A stretch of DNA of 12,625 nucleotides, from NCBI GenBank assembly GCA_900555765.1, contig USMA01000010.1, positions 1 to 12,625 of the forward strand. Reading direction: 5' to 3'. The notes beneath the pieces were generated by a model. That model was given only the letters and a program-made list of their open reading frames with translations, did no database searches and had not been told where the DNA came from. The translations under genes and the position numbers were made by a program. Source of the stretch: an uncultured Collinsella sp. GTDB lineage: Bacteria; Actinomycetota; Coriobacteriia; Coriobacteriales; Coriobacteriaceae. Below, one piece after another: positions 1 through 10,523 of this stretch (the first letter of the stretch is position 1; every line of letters starts with the position of its first letter).

Positions 1-1533
<1,533 letters not shown>

Positions 1534-1534
1534 G

Positions 1535-1540
1535 AGGAGG
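1535..1540 (+). promoter_or_regulatory. gyrA ribosome binding site fixing a GTG start
   Basis: AGGAGG sits directly after the gyrB stop codon and 4 nt before GTG 1545. The first downstream in-frame ATG candidates are inside the acidic extension and lack such a site, so this decides the GTG start and the presence of the N-terminal extension. Confidence 0.85.
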
Positions 1541-1544
1541 TAAC

Positions 1545-4283
1545 GTGGCAGACGATATCAACAATAACGGGGGTATGGACGAGGCCGGCGACGCCGGTAT
1601 GCCCGACGATCTGAAGCGCCTGCTTGCCCGTGCTGAGCAGGGCGAGGACGGCGACCCGGACGCCTACAACCCCGATGCCGATGATGATGAGGAAGAAGAC
1701 GACGGTGAGCTCGAGGAGAGCTTTGGCGAAGTCGACCGTGGCGCCTCGGCCGGTGAGGATATCAACGGCGGCCAGCTCCAGATTTCGGAGTTCGGTCGCG
1801 AGATGAAGCAGTCGTTCATCGAGTATTCGATGTCGGTTATCACGGCGCGCGCCCTGCCGGACGTGCGTGACGGCTTAAAGCCGGTGCACCGCCGCATCCT
1901 GTACGCGATGAACGAGAGCGGCATCTACCCCAACCGCCCGCACAAGAAGTCGGCCTGGACGGTCGGCGAAGTTATCGGTAAGTACCACCCGCACGGCGAT
2001 TCCGCGGTCTATGAGGCCATGGTCCGCCTGGCGCAGTGGTTCTCCATGCGCACGCCGCTCATCGACGGTCACGGCAACTTCGGCAACATCGATGGCGACG
2101 GCGCGGCGGCCATGCGTTACACCGAGAGCCGCCTGGCCAAGCCCGCCATGGAACTGCTGCGTGACTTGCAGAAGGATACCGTCGACTGGCAGCCCAACTA
2201 CGACGAATCGCTCGCCGAGCCCGTGGCGCTGCCTGCGCGCTTCCCCAACCTGCTGGTCAACGGCAGTCAGGGCATCGCCGTCGGCATGGCCACCAATATC
2301 GCTCCACATAACCTCACCGAGGCGATCGAGGCCACCTGCTACCTGATCGACAACCCCGACGCCACCGTCGACGAGCTCATGCAGATCATGCCCGGTCCGG
2401 ACTTCCCCACTGGCGCCATCATCATGGGCAGCGCCGGCATTAAGCAGAGCTACGAGACCGGCCGCGGCTCCATTACTGTGCGTGCCAAGGCACATGTGGA
2501 GTCCACCAAGACCGGCCGCAGCCGCCTGGTCTTTACCGAGATTCCCTACATGGTCAACAAGGGCACTCTGCAGGAGAAGATCGCCCAGCTCGTCAACGAC
2601 AAGCGTATCGAGGGCATCTCTGATATGCGTGACGAGTCCAACCAGAAGGGCATCCGTCTGGTCATCGAGCTCAAGAAGGGCATCATTCCGCAGGTCGTGC
2701 TCAACAATCTGTATAAGTACACCTCGCTGCAGACGACCTTTGGCGCCAACAACCTGGCACTCGTCAACGGCGTTCCCAAATGCCTGAGCCTGCGCGAGAT
2801 GCTGCAACACTACATAGACCACCAGGTCGACGTAGTCACCCGCCGCACCCGCTTCGACCTTAAGAAGGCCCAGGCCCGCGCGCATATCCTTGAGGGCTAC
2901 TTGATGGCTCTCGACCATATCGACGAGGTCATTAGCATCATCCGCTCCTCGCAGACCGACTCCGAGGCCAGCAGTCGCTTGATCGAGCGCTTTGGCTTTA
3001 CGCCCGAGCAGACCACGGCCATCCTCGAGATGAAGTTGCGCCGCCTGACCGGCCTGGAGCGCGACAAGATTCAGGAAGAGTTGGACGGCCTGCGCCGCGC
3101 CATCGCCTACTACGAGGACCTGCTGGCGCATGAGGAGAAGATCCTGGGCGTCATCAAGGAGGAGATGCGCGAGATCTCCAAGAAGTTTGGCGACAAGCGC
3201 CGCACCGAGATCAGCCAGGTTGAGAAGGACCTGGATGTCGAGGACCTCATCGCCGACGAGGACATGGTCGTGACCATCACCCACACCGGCTATGTCAAGC
3301 GCATTCCGGTGGCCGCCTACCGTGCCCAGAAGCGCGGTGGCAAGGGCGTGTCGGGCGTCAACCTCAAAGAGGACGACGTTATCGACGAGATGTTCATCGC
3401 GTCCACGCACGAGTACGTGCTGTTCTTCTCGAGCAAGGGCAAGGTCTATCGCCTGAAGGTGCACGAGCTGCCGGTGGGTACGCGCCAGGCGCGCGGTACC
3501 GCGATCGTCAACCTTCTGCCCTTCGAGGAGGGCGAGAAGATCGCGAGCGTCATCAGCTGCCGCGAGTTCCCGGCCGACGAGTACCTGATGTTTGCCACCA
3601 AGAGTGGCATGGTCAAGAAGACCGTGATGAGCGCATATGACCGCAGCCGTCGCGACGGCCTGATCGCTATCAACCTGCGTGACGACGACGCGCTGCTGAA
3701 CGTGCGCCGCGTGCGCGAGGGTGACAAGATCATCCTGGCTACCACCGCGGGCAAGGCGATCATGTTCTCCGAGGAGCAGGTGCGCGCCACCGGCCGCGAT
3801 ACCAGCGGCGTTCGCGGTATCGGTATGAAGGACGGCGTGAGCGTTCTGGGCATGGAAGTCACTAACGGCAACGGCGATCTGTTCGTCATCACCGAGCGCG
3901 GCTACGGCAAGCGCACGCCGGTTGCGGACTACCCGGAGCAGAATCGCGGCGGCCAGGGCGTCTACACCATCCAAATGACCGAGCGTAAGGGTAACCTCGC
4001 GGCCATGAAGACGGTGGGCCCGCAGCACGAGCTATTCATCGTGACGGAGGGCGCGACGGTCATTCGCGTCAAGACCGACGAGATCAGCCAGACTGGCCGC
4101 GCCACCCAGGGCGTCAAGATGATGACCGTCGACGACAACGACCGCATCTGCGCCGTGGCCCGCATGACAGCCGCCAAAGAGAAGCCCGAAGGTGAAGTCA
4201 CGGAAAACGGCTCTGCCCCCGAAGAAACCCCTGTCGATCTAGGCGACGGCAACGACATGCCAGAAGATCTCCTAGACGAGTAA
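1545..4283 (+). CDS. gyrA: DNA gyrase subunit A
   Basis: This is the DNA cleavage-religation and wrapping subunit of gyrase, 912 residues. It starts at GTG 1545, preceded by AGGAGG at 1535-1540. The breakage-reunion domain begins around residue 84 ([19 protein letters not shown]). The catalytic tyrosine is Y192 in [10 protein letters not shown]. The quinolone-resistance region reads [14 protein letters not shown], with S153 and E157 at the places of E. coli S83 and D87, i.e. no resistance substitution at the serine position. The C-terminal beta-pinwheel carries the GyrA box as QKRGGKG (595-601), with Lys where QRRGGKG is usual, and later blade repeats such as NRGGQG (800-805). Two features are odd: about 80 highly acidic residues precede the core, where most GyrA proteins have about ten, and there is an acidic tail after about residue 878. 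Codon bias in the extension matches the rest, so it appears to be truly coding. A terminator follows at 4325. Confidence 0.98.
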   Translation: MADDINNNGGMDEAGDAGMPDDLKRLLARAEQGEDGDPDAYNPDADDDEEEDDGELEESFGEVDRGASAGEDINGGQLQISEFGREMKQSFIEYSMSVITARALPDVRDGLKPVHRRILYAMNESGIYPNRPHKKSAWTVGEVIGKYHPHGDSAVYEAMVRLAQWFSMRTPLIDGHGNFGNIDGDGAAAMRYTESRLAKPAMELLRDLQKDTVDWQPNYDESLAEPVALPARFPNLLVNGSQGIAVGMATNIAPHNLTEAIEATCYLIDNPDATVDELMQIMPGPDFPTGAIIMGSAGIKQSYETGRGSITVRAKAHVESTKTGRSRLVFTEIPYMVNKGTLQEKIAQLVNDKRIEGISDMRDESNQKGIRLVIELKKGIIPQVVLNNLYKYTSLQTTFGANNLALVNGVPKCLSLREMLQHYIDHQVDVVTRRTRFDLKKAQARAHILEGYLMALDHIDEVISIIRSSQTDSEASSRLIERFGFTPEQTTAILEMKLRRLTGLERDKIQEELDGLRRAIAYYEDLLAHEEKILGVIKEEMREISKKFGDKRRTEISQVEKDLDVEDLIADEDMVVTITHTGYVKRIPVAAYRAQKRGGKGVSGVNLKEDDVIDEMFIASTHEYVLFFSSKGKVYRLKVHELPVGTRQARGTAIVNLLPFEEGEKIASVISCREFPADEYLMFATKSGMVKKTVMSAYDRSRRDGLIAINLRDDDALLNVRRVREGDKIILATTAGKAIMFSEEQVRATGRDTSGVRGIGMKDGVSVLGMEVTNGNGDLFVITERGYGKRTPVADYPEQNRGGQGVYTIQMTERKGNLAAMKTVGPQHELFIVTEGATVIRVKTDEISQTGRATQGVKMMTVDDNDRICAVARMTAAKEKPEGEVTENGSAPEETPVDLGDGNDMPEDLLDE

Positions 4284-4324
4284 GAGGCCCTAGCTGGTAA
4301 AAAATTATCAGACCCCATATATCG

Positions 4325-4357
4325 GCGGTCGGCGCACTGCGCGTCGACCGCTTTTTT
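4325..4357 (+). terminator. Rho-independent terminator of the gyrB-gyrA unit
   Basis: GCGGTCG (4325-4331) pairs with CGACCGC (4345-4351), and the inner GCGC (4332-4335) pairs with GCGC (4339-4342). Six T residues follow at 4352-4357. It lies 41 nt after the gyrA stop. The T tract is also the outer end of the long palindrome that follows. Confidence 0.85.
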
Positions 4358-4533
4358 GAAAACCTTGGGACCCCATGGTCGCTGGGCTGGCGAGATGGTT
4401 TTGGTTTGTCGCGAGTTCCGCACGCAAAGAAGGCCACTTAATGTGGCCTTCGTCTTGCGCAGGACTGTCCGAGCAGCAAACCAAAACCATCTCGCCAGCC
4501 CAGCGACCATCCCTCCCAAAGATTTTCAAAAAA
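4352..4533. repeat. Near-complete palindrome of about 182 bp
   Basis: Two 56-nt arms, 4352-4407 and 4478-4533, are inverted copies of each other. The inner 33 nt of each arm (4375-4407 and 4478-4510) are perfectly complementary, as are the outer 11 nt (TTTTTTGAAAA at 4352-4362, TTTTCAAAAAA at 4523-4533); the 12 nt between are diverged. The 70-nt centre holds a second hairpin, GAAGGCCAC (4429-4437) with GTGGCCTTC (4443-4451) around TTAAT, flanked by weaker complementarity. The element fills the gap between the gyrA terminator and the tRNA-Ile promoter. No target-site duplication beyond a possible CCC is visible. It could be a small non-autonomous element or a structured RNA; neither is shown by the sequence alone. 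Confidence 0.85.
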
Positions 4534-4537
4534 GTTG

Positions 4538-4567
4538 TTGACGTGCGCGTAACGACTCGTCTAATAT
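4538..4567 (+). promoter_or_regulatory. Promoter of tRNA-Ile
   Basis: TTGACG at 4538-4543 and TAATAT at 4562-4567 are separated by 18 nt, a good sigma-70-type match. The tRNA starts 15 nt after the -10 box. The palindrome ends only 4 nt upstream of the -35 box, so a cruciform could affect access to it. Confidence 0.75.
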
Positions 4568-4581
4568 ATCCCTTGCGCGAT

Positions 4582-4658
4582 GGACCTGTAGCTCAGTTGG
4601 TTAGAGCGTCCGGCTGATAACCGGGAGGTCACAAGTTCGAATCTTGTCAGGTCCACCA
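4582..4658 (+). tRNA. tRNA-Ile (anticodon GAT)
   Basis: This is a 77-nt cloverleaf with CCA encoded. The acceptor stem pairs GGACCTG with CAGGTCC. The D arm is AGCTCAGTTGGTTAGAGC, the anticodon loop is CTGATAA (anticodon GAT) on a CCGG/CCGG stem, and the T loop is GTTCGAATC. It decodes ATC/ATT. It stands alone with its own promoter and terminator instead of in an rRNA spacer, where tRNA-Ile(GAT) is often found in other bacteria. Confidence 0.97.
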
Positions 4659-4672
4659 TCAAAACCGTGAAG

Positions 4673-4702
4673 AGCCCTGGGGCGTTGCCTCGGGGCTTTT
4701 TT
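4673..4702 (+). terminator. Terminator of tRNA-Ile
   Basis: AGCCC (4673-4677) pairs with GGGCT (4693-4697). The inner part of the stem has G-T wobbles around the loop at 4683-4687. A run of six T residues at 4697-4702 follows, 15 nt beyond the tRNA 3' end. Confidence 0.8.
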
Positions 4703-4730
4703 CTTGTCTGCGATAAATCTCATTTTGGTT

Positions 4731-4760
4731 TTGTGTGCTGTGCGAAAGATTGGGTAGTAT
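4731..4760 (+). promoter_or_regulatory. Candidate promoter of the BFN operon
   Basis: TTGTGT at 4731-4736 and TAGTAT at 4755-4760 are 18 nt apart, downstream of the tRNA terminator and 56 nt before the ATG. The match to consensus is moderate; TATAGC, overlapping the same site, is an alternative -10. Confidence 0.4.
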
Positions 4761-4816
4761 AGCTATTCAATGCGGCGGGCTGCCGTGTGTTAACCGCTAC
4801 GTACCGGAGGTGTTCC

Positions 4817-5317
4817 ATGGTTCGTGTCGACATAGAGACTATCGTCATGGCCGCCGGTCCCGTGCCATCGCTTATCGTGCTTCGCGAGCGCTGCAGCAAA
4901 TCGGACTCGCCCGCGCCACTGCGTTCCCTTTCCATTCAGACTGGTTCGTTTGAAGCTGCTGCCATTAGCCGCGGCATCGATAGCGGCCGCGCCGAGCGCC
5001 CGATTACCCATGACCTGCTGCTCGATACTGTTAGCGCCCTGGGCGCCAAGCTCGAGCGCATCGAGATCGTTCGCGCCGAGCCGCCGGTGTTCTACGCGAC
5101 GATTGTCGTGCTGGCCGATGGTGACGAGCGCAAGATCGACGCCCGCCCCAGTGATGCCATTGCCCTTGCCGTGCGCAGCAATGCCCCCATGTTTGTGGAG
5201 GACGACATCATGAATCGCCTGGGCACCGTTTCTGCCCATGCCGAGGAAGTTGACGACGAGCAGGAGTTCGAGAAGTTCGACGAGTTCGTCCATACGCTCT
5301 CCCCCGATGACTTCTAA
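4817..5317 (+). CDS. Bifunctional nuclease (BFN/DUF151) family protein
   Basis: This 166-residue protein belongs to the BFN/DUF151 family, named from a plant protein with RNase and DNase activity; the bacterial role is not firmly established. The family signature is clear: an N-terminal strand region (3-23), SFEAAAISRGI (44-54), RPITHDLL (61-68), LGAKLERIEI (75-84), FYATIVV (92-98) and the hallmark DARPSDAIALAVR (108-120), followed by MFVEDDI. The last 25 residues are an acidic tail (EEVDDEQEFEKFDEF). ATG 4817 is preceded by GGAGG (4806-4810); an upstream in-frame start at 4787 has no such site and would add residues unlike the family. The stop codon abuts the next gene's ATG, which points to translational coupling. 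The family is sure, the biochemical activity here is not. Confidence 0.9.
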   Translation: MVRVDIETIVMAAGPVPSLIVLRERCSKSDSPAPLRSLSIQTGSFEAAAISRGIDSGRAERPITHDLLLDTVSALGAKLERIEIVRAEPPVFYATIVVLADGDERKIDARPSDAIALAVRSNAPMFVEDDIMNRLGTVSAHAEEVDDEQEFEKFDEFVHTLSPDDF

Positions 5318-5707
5318 ATGCGGGGCGGCCAGGATGTGGAGCGTTCGCTGATGGCCGGCGGTATGTCGGCTGAGGCAGCGGCCATTGCGCGCGAGGCCCA
5401 GATGCGCTCGGAGGCTTCTGAGGCGGCTCGCATTGCCTATGTGACGCAGGCCCGCACGCTTCGCGAACGCCGCGGCTCGTTTATCAAGATGGTTGTCGTC
5501 TCCGCCCTTGTCGCGGCAATCTGCTCGCGCCTTCGTGGTACAGTTGGTGCGCTTGGGTTTTCGATCTCTACGGGCCTCGTGATCTGGGGCGTGGTCGATG
5601 CAGTCATGCTGACCAGTCAGATCAAGGTGCTCGACAAGCGCGCGGCGGACATGATGCGCACCCGCGACGCTGCCACTAAGATCGCTGCCGAGGCACAAGA
5701 ACTGTAA
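5318..5707 (+). CDS. Small two-helix membrane protein, unknown function
   Basis: I do not recognise a family. The 129 residues show an Ala/Glu/Arg-rich, probably helical N-terminus (17-53), a first hydrophobic segment (about 55-71, SFIKMVVVSALVAAICS), a short basic turn, a second hydrophobic segment (about 77-99, ending WGVVDAVML), and a charged helical tail rich in Lys, Arg and Ala. A hairpin in the membrane with both ends on the cytoplasmic side is plausible. ATG 5318 follows the preceding stop codon with no gap and has no clear Shine-Dalgarno sequence, so it would rely on coupling. ATG 5351 in the same frame has GTGGAG upstream and could be the real start, giving 118 residues. It lies in the middle of an apparent three-gene operon. 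Confidence 0.75.
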   Translation: MRGGQDVERSLMAGGMSAEAAAIAREAQMRSEASEAARIAYVTQARTLRERRGSFIKMVVVSALVAAICSRLRGTVGALGFSISTGLVIWGVVDAVMLTSQIKVLDKRAADMMRTRDAATKIAAEAQEL

Positions 5708-5737
5708 TGACGCCAGACTCGATGGGAAGGTCTAAAG

Positions 5738-6187
5738 ATGGCACAGGATATGCAGGACGCCGGTAACGTCTCCGCCGAGCTCGACGCCATGGTGTGTGAC
5801 CTGATTGGTGCGTTCTTGGACGACCTTGCCGCCGGCGAGAATCCGGGCGTAGTTGTGGCGATCGAGGACGCTGCTTCCAACCGATATCTGGCAGCGCTCG
5901 ACGAGGACGGCGAAGAGGCGTGCCTGGAGGCGGCCACCAACTTTATCTCCGAGCACAAGATGGGCCTTAAGGACGAGGGCCTGGGCCGCATCGCCCGTTA
6001 CGCCATCGGCTACACCGGTTGTGTCGAGATCGATGGCGGCTACCATGACGCCCTGCTCGTGAGCTTCTTCGAGACGACGCTCGAGAGTGGTTTTTCGGCA
6101 TATGTGCTGTATGAGGGCATGGGCGCCGGCGATGGTTTTATGTGGAGCGACCCTGAACCTGCAGGTGAGGAAACCCCTCTCATCTAA
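5738..6187 (+). CDS. Acidic conserved-looking hypothetical protein
   Basis: The function is not recognised. The 149 residues are strongly acidic (for example LDEDGEEACLEAA near 55-67) with no signal peptide or membrane segment, so the protein is probably cytoplasmic. The order of strands and helices (GVVVAIEDAASNRYLAAL, GRIARYAIGYTGCVEIDGGY, DALLVSFFET, GFSAYVLYEGMGAG) suggests a compact alpha/beta fold. The ending is Pro/Glu-rich. ATG 5738 is preceded by GGGAAGG at 5724-5730, and the gap to the upstream gene is 30 nt, so it is likely the last gene of the BFN operon. Codon use fits the genome, which favours a native gene. I would expect orthologues mainly in Coriobacteriia, but that is inference. 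Confidence 0.75.
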   Translation: MAQDMQDAGNVSAELDAMVCDLIGAFLDDLAAGENPGVVVAIEDAASNRYLAALDEDGEEACLEAATNFISEHKMGLKDEGLGRIARYAIGYTGCVEIDGGYHDALLVSFFETTLESGFSAYVLYEGMGAGDGFMWSDPEPAGEETPLI

Positions 6188-6304
6188 AATCGCTAAAATA
6201 AACGAGTTTTCGGTAAAAGGCTCAATATTCCCGCTGAGCGTTACATCGCTGGGCGGGCCGCATACGCGTGCCGTTTGTATATGGATAGAAGATAGGGGAA
6301 CTAC

Positions 6305-8143
<1,839 letters not shown>

Positions 8144-8173
8144 ACGCTGGGCTTTATAGCGACTAACAAGAAA

Positions 8174-8205
8174 GGGCGCCGACCGCGATGGTCGGCGCCC
8201 TTTTT
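8174..8205 (+). terminator. Strong terminator of typA
   Basis: GGGCGCCGACC (8174-8184) pairs perfectly with GGTCGGCGCCC (8190-8200) around GCGAT, followed by five T residues. The element lies 30 nt after the typA stop codon, between genes that converge on it. Confidence 0.93.
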
Positions 8206-8231
8206 GGTGCACAGGGATTGAGTTGGTCTGC

Positions 8232-8266
8232 ACCACCACAAAGGTGCCTGTCCTCTTTGTGGTGGT
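8232..8266. repeat. Short inverted repeat between convergent genes
   Basis: ACCACCACAAAG (8232-8243) and CTTTGTGGTGGT (8255-8266) form a perfect 12-bp stem with an 11-nt loop. It lies just past the stop codon of the minus-strand gene. There is no T run on either side, so it is not a standard terminator; it may help to end or stabilise the minus-strand transcript, or be a dispersed palindromic repeat. Confidence 0.7.
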
Positions 8267-8272
8267 TGGCGG

Positions 8273-9418
8273 CTAAGCGGTGGGGAGTTCTGGCGCGTTA
8301 GCCGGCTGCTGCGGCTTGAGGTGGGCGTTGCGCCAGATGATTTGGATGATGTAGCCGAGCATAAAGACAAAAGCCACACCGCTGATGAAATCGCCTACGA
8401 GGGGGATTGCCGTAAGCGTGCCCGCGGCGATGCCACCCACGGCTGCCATGGCGTAGCGGTTCTGGTTGTGTCCGACCATGCGGACGATCGCACACCCCGC
8501 AAAGGCACTCGACACCAACGCGATGCCGATAACGCCGCACAAGAGGGCTCCGGCAAGCGACAGACCGGCGATAGAGATAATCAGCAGTAGGACGGCGGGG
8601 ACGATAGCAATCGTACCCAGAAGACCGCTCACCCACAGGGGCGTGGGGTGCTGGTGGAGCATGCCGGCGGCGCTGGCAGTCGCACGCGGGAAGACGAGCT
8701 CGAGAAGCAGAGCGACAAAGCAGGTCGAGAGTGCCGCGGCGACGATACCGCCGATGACATCGTTAGCGGTGGAAGTATCCTCGTTCTCGGTGCGGTCGAT
8801 CTTGAGCGCACCGACCTCGGCTCCCGCGGCACGCTCGGGGTCCTCGGAGACGTGCGCGTTCACGGTGCCGGTGATGTGGGCGTTCTTGCCCAGGATGAGC
8901 TTGTCGGCCCAAACCTCGACATCGCCCTCGACGGTGCCATCGATGGTCACCGTGTCGCCCGCAAGCGCTGCCGACTTGGTAGAGCCGCGCAGGGCAACCG
9001 TCTCGCCTATCGCGTAAAAACAGTTGGCGGTGCTGACGGAATTGAGCACAACGTGCTGACCGACGACCGTGACGCTGCCATCAACCGTGGTCTTGGCGAT
9101 ATCGATAGTGCGTGCCGCCAAGCGGACGGCGCCGCCCACCGTGCAGTCGCGGATAGAGAGGGTATCGCCCGCGGCGATGATATCGCGGTCAATGGACGCA
9201 TCGTCTAAGTTGAGGGCCTGGCCGACCCAGTACAGGTCACCCTCGACGCCAGACGGATCGACGTCATTGTCGGTCGCAAGTACGTTTCCTGCGGTGTCCG
9301 TGCCGGCGAACGACGCCGTGGGAAGTGCGGTGAGCGCGAGCGCGATGAGCGCAAATGCCATAAGCAGGCAGCGACGCATCTTGTGTGACGGCGCCGTCGC
9401 GGTTTGATTGAAAGCCAT
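8273..9418 (-). CDS. Exported protein with bactofilin-like repeat domain and membrane tail
   Basis: The protein has 381 residues. A signal peptide spans about 14-38 (basic MRR, hydrophobic core, ASFA before the likely cut at 38/39). Residues 75-190 are short strands repeating every 17-20 residues (IIAAGDTLSIRD, AVRLAARTIDI, SVTVVGQHVVL, AALAGDTVTIDG, DVEVWADKLILG), the pattern of polymer-forming bactofilin-type beta-helices. A charged linker (about 191-218) leads to a C-terminal region with about four or five membrane segments (222-243, 262-285, 287-312, 323-341, 343-362). Classical bactofilins are cytoplasmic and lack this export signal and tail, so here the repeat domain probably lies outside the membrane. 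ATG 9418 has AAAGGA upstream. A dyad in the leader hints at regulation. The specific role is unknown; an envelope scaffold or stress function is a guess. Confidence 0.8.
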   Translation of the reverse strand: MAFNQTATAPSHKMRRCLLMAFALIALALTALPTASFAGTDTAGNVLATDNDVDPSGVEGDLYWVGQALNLDDASIDRDIIAAGDTLSIRDCTVGGAVRLAARTIDIAKTTVDGSVTVVGQHVVLNSVSTANCFYAIGETVALRGSTKSAALAGDTVTIDGTVEGDVEVWADKLILGKNAHITGTVNAHVSEDPERAAGAEVGALKIDRTENEDTSTANDVIGGIVAAALSTCFVALLLELVFPRATASAAGMLHQHPTPLWVSGLLGTIAIVPAVLLLIISIAGLSLAGALLCGVIGIALVSSAFAGCAIVRMVGHNQNRYAMAAVGGIAAGTLTAIPLVGDFISGVAFVFMLGYIIQIIWRNAHLKPQQPANAPELPTA

Positions 9419-9430
9419 GGTTGATCCTTT

Positions 9431-9457
9431 TGTTAGGTGTTCGGCATATACCTAACA
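9431..9457 (-). promoter_or_regulatory. Operator-like dyad in the leader of the bactofilin-like gene
   Basis: TGTTAGGT (9431-9438) and ACCTAACA (9450-9457) are perfect inverted half-sites with an 11-nt spacer, 13 to 39 nt upstream of the ATG at 9418. One half lies next to the ribosome binding site. It could be a repressor site or an RNA hairpin that hides the site; there is no direct proof of either. Confidence 0.45.
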
Positions 9458-9525
9458 GGGTACCCAACGCGGGGGCGCTCTAAAAGAACCTCTCGGTTGC
9501 ATTTCGAAGGGTCGTGCCGTGCTGT

Positions 9526-10215
9526 CTACTTTTTACGGTGCAAGAAGCGTGCGATATCTTCTTCGGTGGGGCTTTTGATGTCAAAGCGCAGCGAGAGCCA
9601 GCGCAGACCCATGGTCACGACAACGCATACGACCAGCGCGGCGACATTGCTCATGATGCCGCTCATAACGAGACACACATAGCTTGTTGATCCGGCGATG
9701 GCGGCGATGGCATAAAAGTTAGTACGTTGGAAAATGCCCGGAACCACGCCCATAAAGCCGTCGCGCAACATGCCGCCACCCACCGCGGTGAAAAAGCCCA
9801 TCATGATGCACACTGCCGGCGCAAAGCCGTAGACCAGCGCCTTGTCTGCTCCAGTGGCGGCGTAGATGCCGACCGAGATGATGTCGAGCAGGGGAATGAG
9901 TTTTTCGGGTTTGTCGACGATTGCCGGGAAAATGTAAATGATGGCTGCCGTGGCAATGGAAAGCGGGAGCGCCATCGGCTGGTTGAGGATGTAGACGTTG
10001 CCCACCTGCAGCGTCATGTCGCGCAAGAGACCGCCGCCTAGACCGCAGACCACCGCGAGCGCGACCGCGCCCACCAGGTCGAGCTTGTGCTCGCGCGCAA
10101 CCAGTACACCCGAGATTGATGCGGCGACAACGGCGAACATCTCGAGCCAAAACGGAATAGCGACCATGGCATCCGAGGCATGTGAGGTAATGGTCATAGC
10201 GGCGACGACGGGCAA
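9526..10215 (-). CDS. TRIC/UPF0126 family cation-channel membrane protein
   Basis: This is a 229-residue polytopic membrane protein of the trimeric intracellular cation (TRIC) channel family, formerly UPF0126. Studied prokaryotic members are homotrimeric cation channels, mainly for K+. The internal two-fold repeat is visible: GGGLLRD at 60-66 and GGGMLRD at 146-152, each in a three-helix unit, plus a seventh helix near 183-205, as in the family. A basic, charged C-terminus (WLSLRFDIKSPTEEDIARFLHRKK) follows. The start taken is TTG 10215, since AAAGGA lies 7 nt upstream; ATG 10197 in the same frame is the alternative and has no good site. It is 107 nt upstream of the bactofilin-like gene on the same strand, so the two may share a transcript. 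The ion carried is not readable from sequence. Confidence 0.88.
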   Translation of the reverse strand: MPVVAAMTITSHASDAMVAIPFWLEMFAVVAASISGVLVAREHKLDLVGAVALAVVCGLGGGLLRDMTLQVGNVYILNQPMALPLSIATAAIIYIFPAIVDKPEKLIPLLDIISVGIYAATGADKALVYGFAPAVCIMMGFFTAVGGGMLRDGFMGVVPGIFQRTNFYAIAAIAGSTSYVCLVMSGIMSNVAALVVCVVVTMGLRWLSLRFDIKSPTEEDIARFLHRKK

Positions 10216-10350
10216 GATGGGGTCCTTTGGATTGTGGGTTTAGACAATGCCCGTACATAGTACATGGTTGGCGCGCGTGGCGACCCTATTGCTCGGTAAA
10301 CGGTCGGGACCGGGTGGGGGCGTGGCGTTGCTGGAATGCCAGGGGTCCAG
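10216..10350. other. Divergent intergenic region before the inverted-repeat cassette
   Basis: This stretch lies between the TRIC start and the left repeat. It holds the TRIC ribosome binding site, a small palindromic GTACATAGTACATG near 10254-10267, and G-rich runs. I see no open frame worth calling and no promoter that I can defend. Confidence 0.5.
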
Positions 10351-10431
10351 AACATGTACGTCACCCCCCCCAAAAAAACGACATTTTCCGACATCTTTGA
10401 AGGCTGACGTACATGTTTGGATTGAGCTCAC
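10351..10431 (+). repeat. Left copy of the inverted cassette repeat
   Basis: About 81 bp, matching the reverse complement of 11542-11618 almost throughout. It is itself a hairpin: AACATGTACGTCA (10351-10363) pairs with TGACGTACATGTT (10405-10417). The middle carries two direct CGACAT copies and an eight-C, seven-A homopolymer run (10364-10378) that replaces GCCTCCAAAAA of the other copy. The shared sequence ends at GAGCTCAC (10424-10431) on the side facing the gene. Confidence 0.88.
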
Positions 10432-10438
10432 AGCATGA

Positions 10439-10456
10439 GTGAGTTGATTTACTCAC
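10439..10456 (+). promoter_or_regulatory. Operator-like dyad upstream of the nuclease-like gene
   Basis: GTGAGT (10439-10444) and ACTCAC (10451-10456) are perfect half-sites around TTGATT, about 70 nt before the start codon and just inside the left repeat. A TATATT a few bases downstream could be a -10 box, but no -35 box is correctly spaced. An operator is a plausible reading only. Confidence 0.35.
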
Positions 10457-10523
10457 ATCCGGTATATTTCCCCACTTCAACGGACATAAGAGTTGGATAC
10501 CGGCTCAGAGCGAGAGGCCCTCA

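Noticed and set aside
1875..4028. Long minus-strand open frame (717 codons) opposite gyrA
   Set aside because: It is a shadow of the strong codon bias of gyrA: it is antisense to a certain gene and rich in Ala/Leu/Val/His/Asp as expected from reversed GC-rich codons, with no recognisable domain.
4375..4617. Short open frames across the gyrA-tRNA-Ile gap
   Set aside because: They arise from the palindrome, read nearly the same on both strands, and one runs into the tRNA. No ribosome sites.
4787..4816. Longer N-terminus for the BFN protein starting at 4787
   Set aside because: The GGAGG site at 4806-4810 is placed for ATG 4817, and the extra ten residues do not fit the family.
6214..6234. Small hairpin upstream of typA as a terminator
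   Set aside because: The stem is only GCTCA/TGAGC with a 10-nt loop and has no T run.
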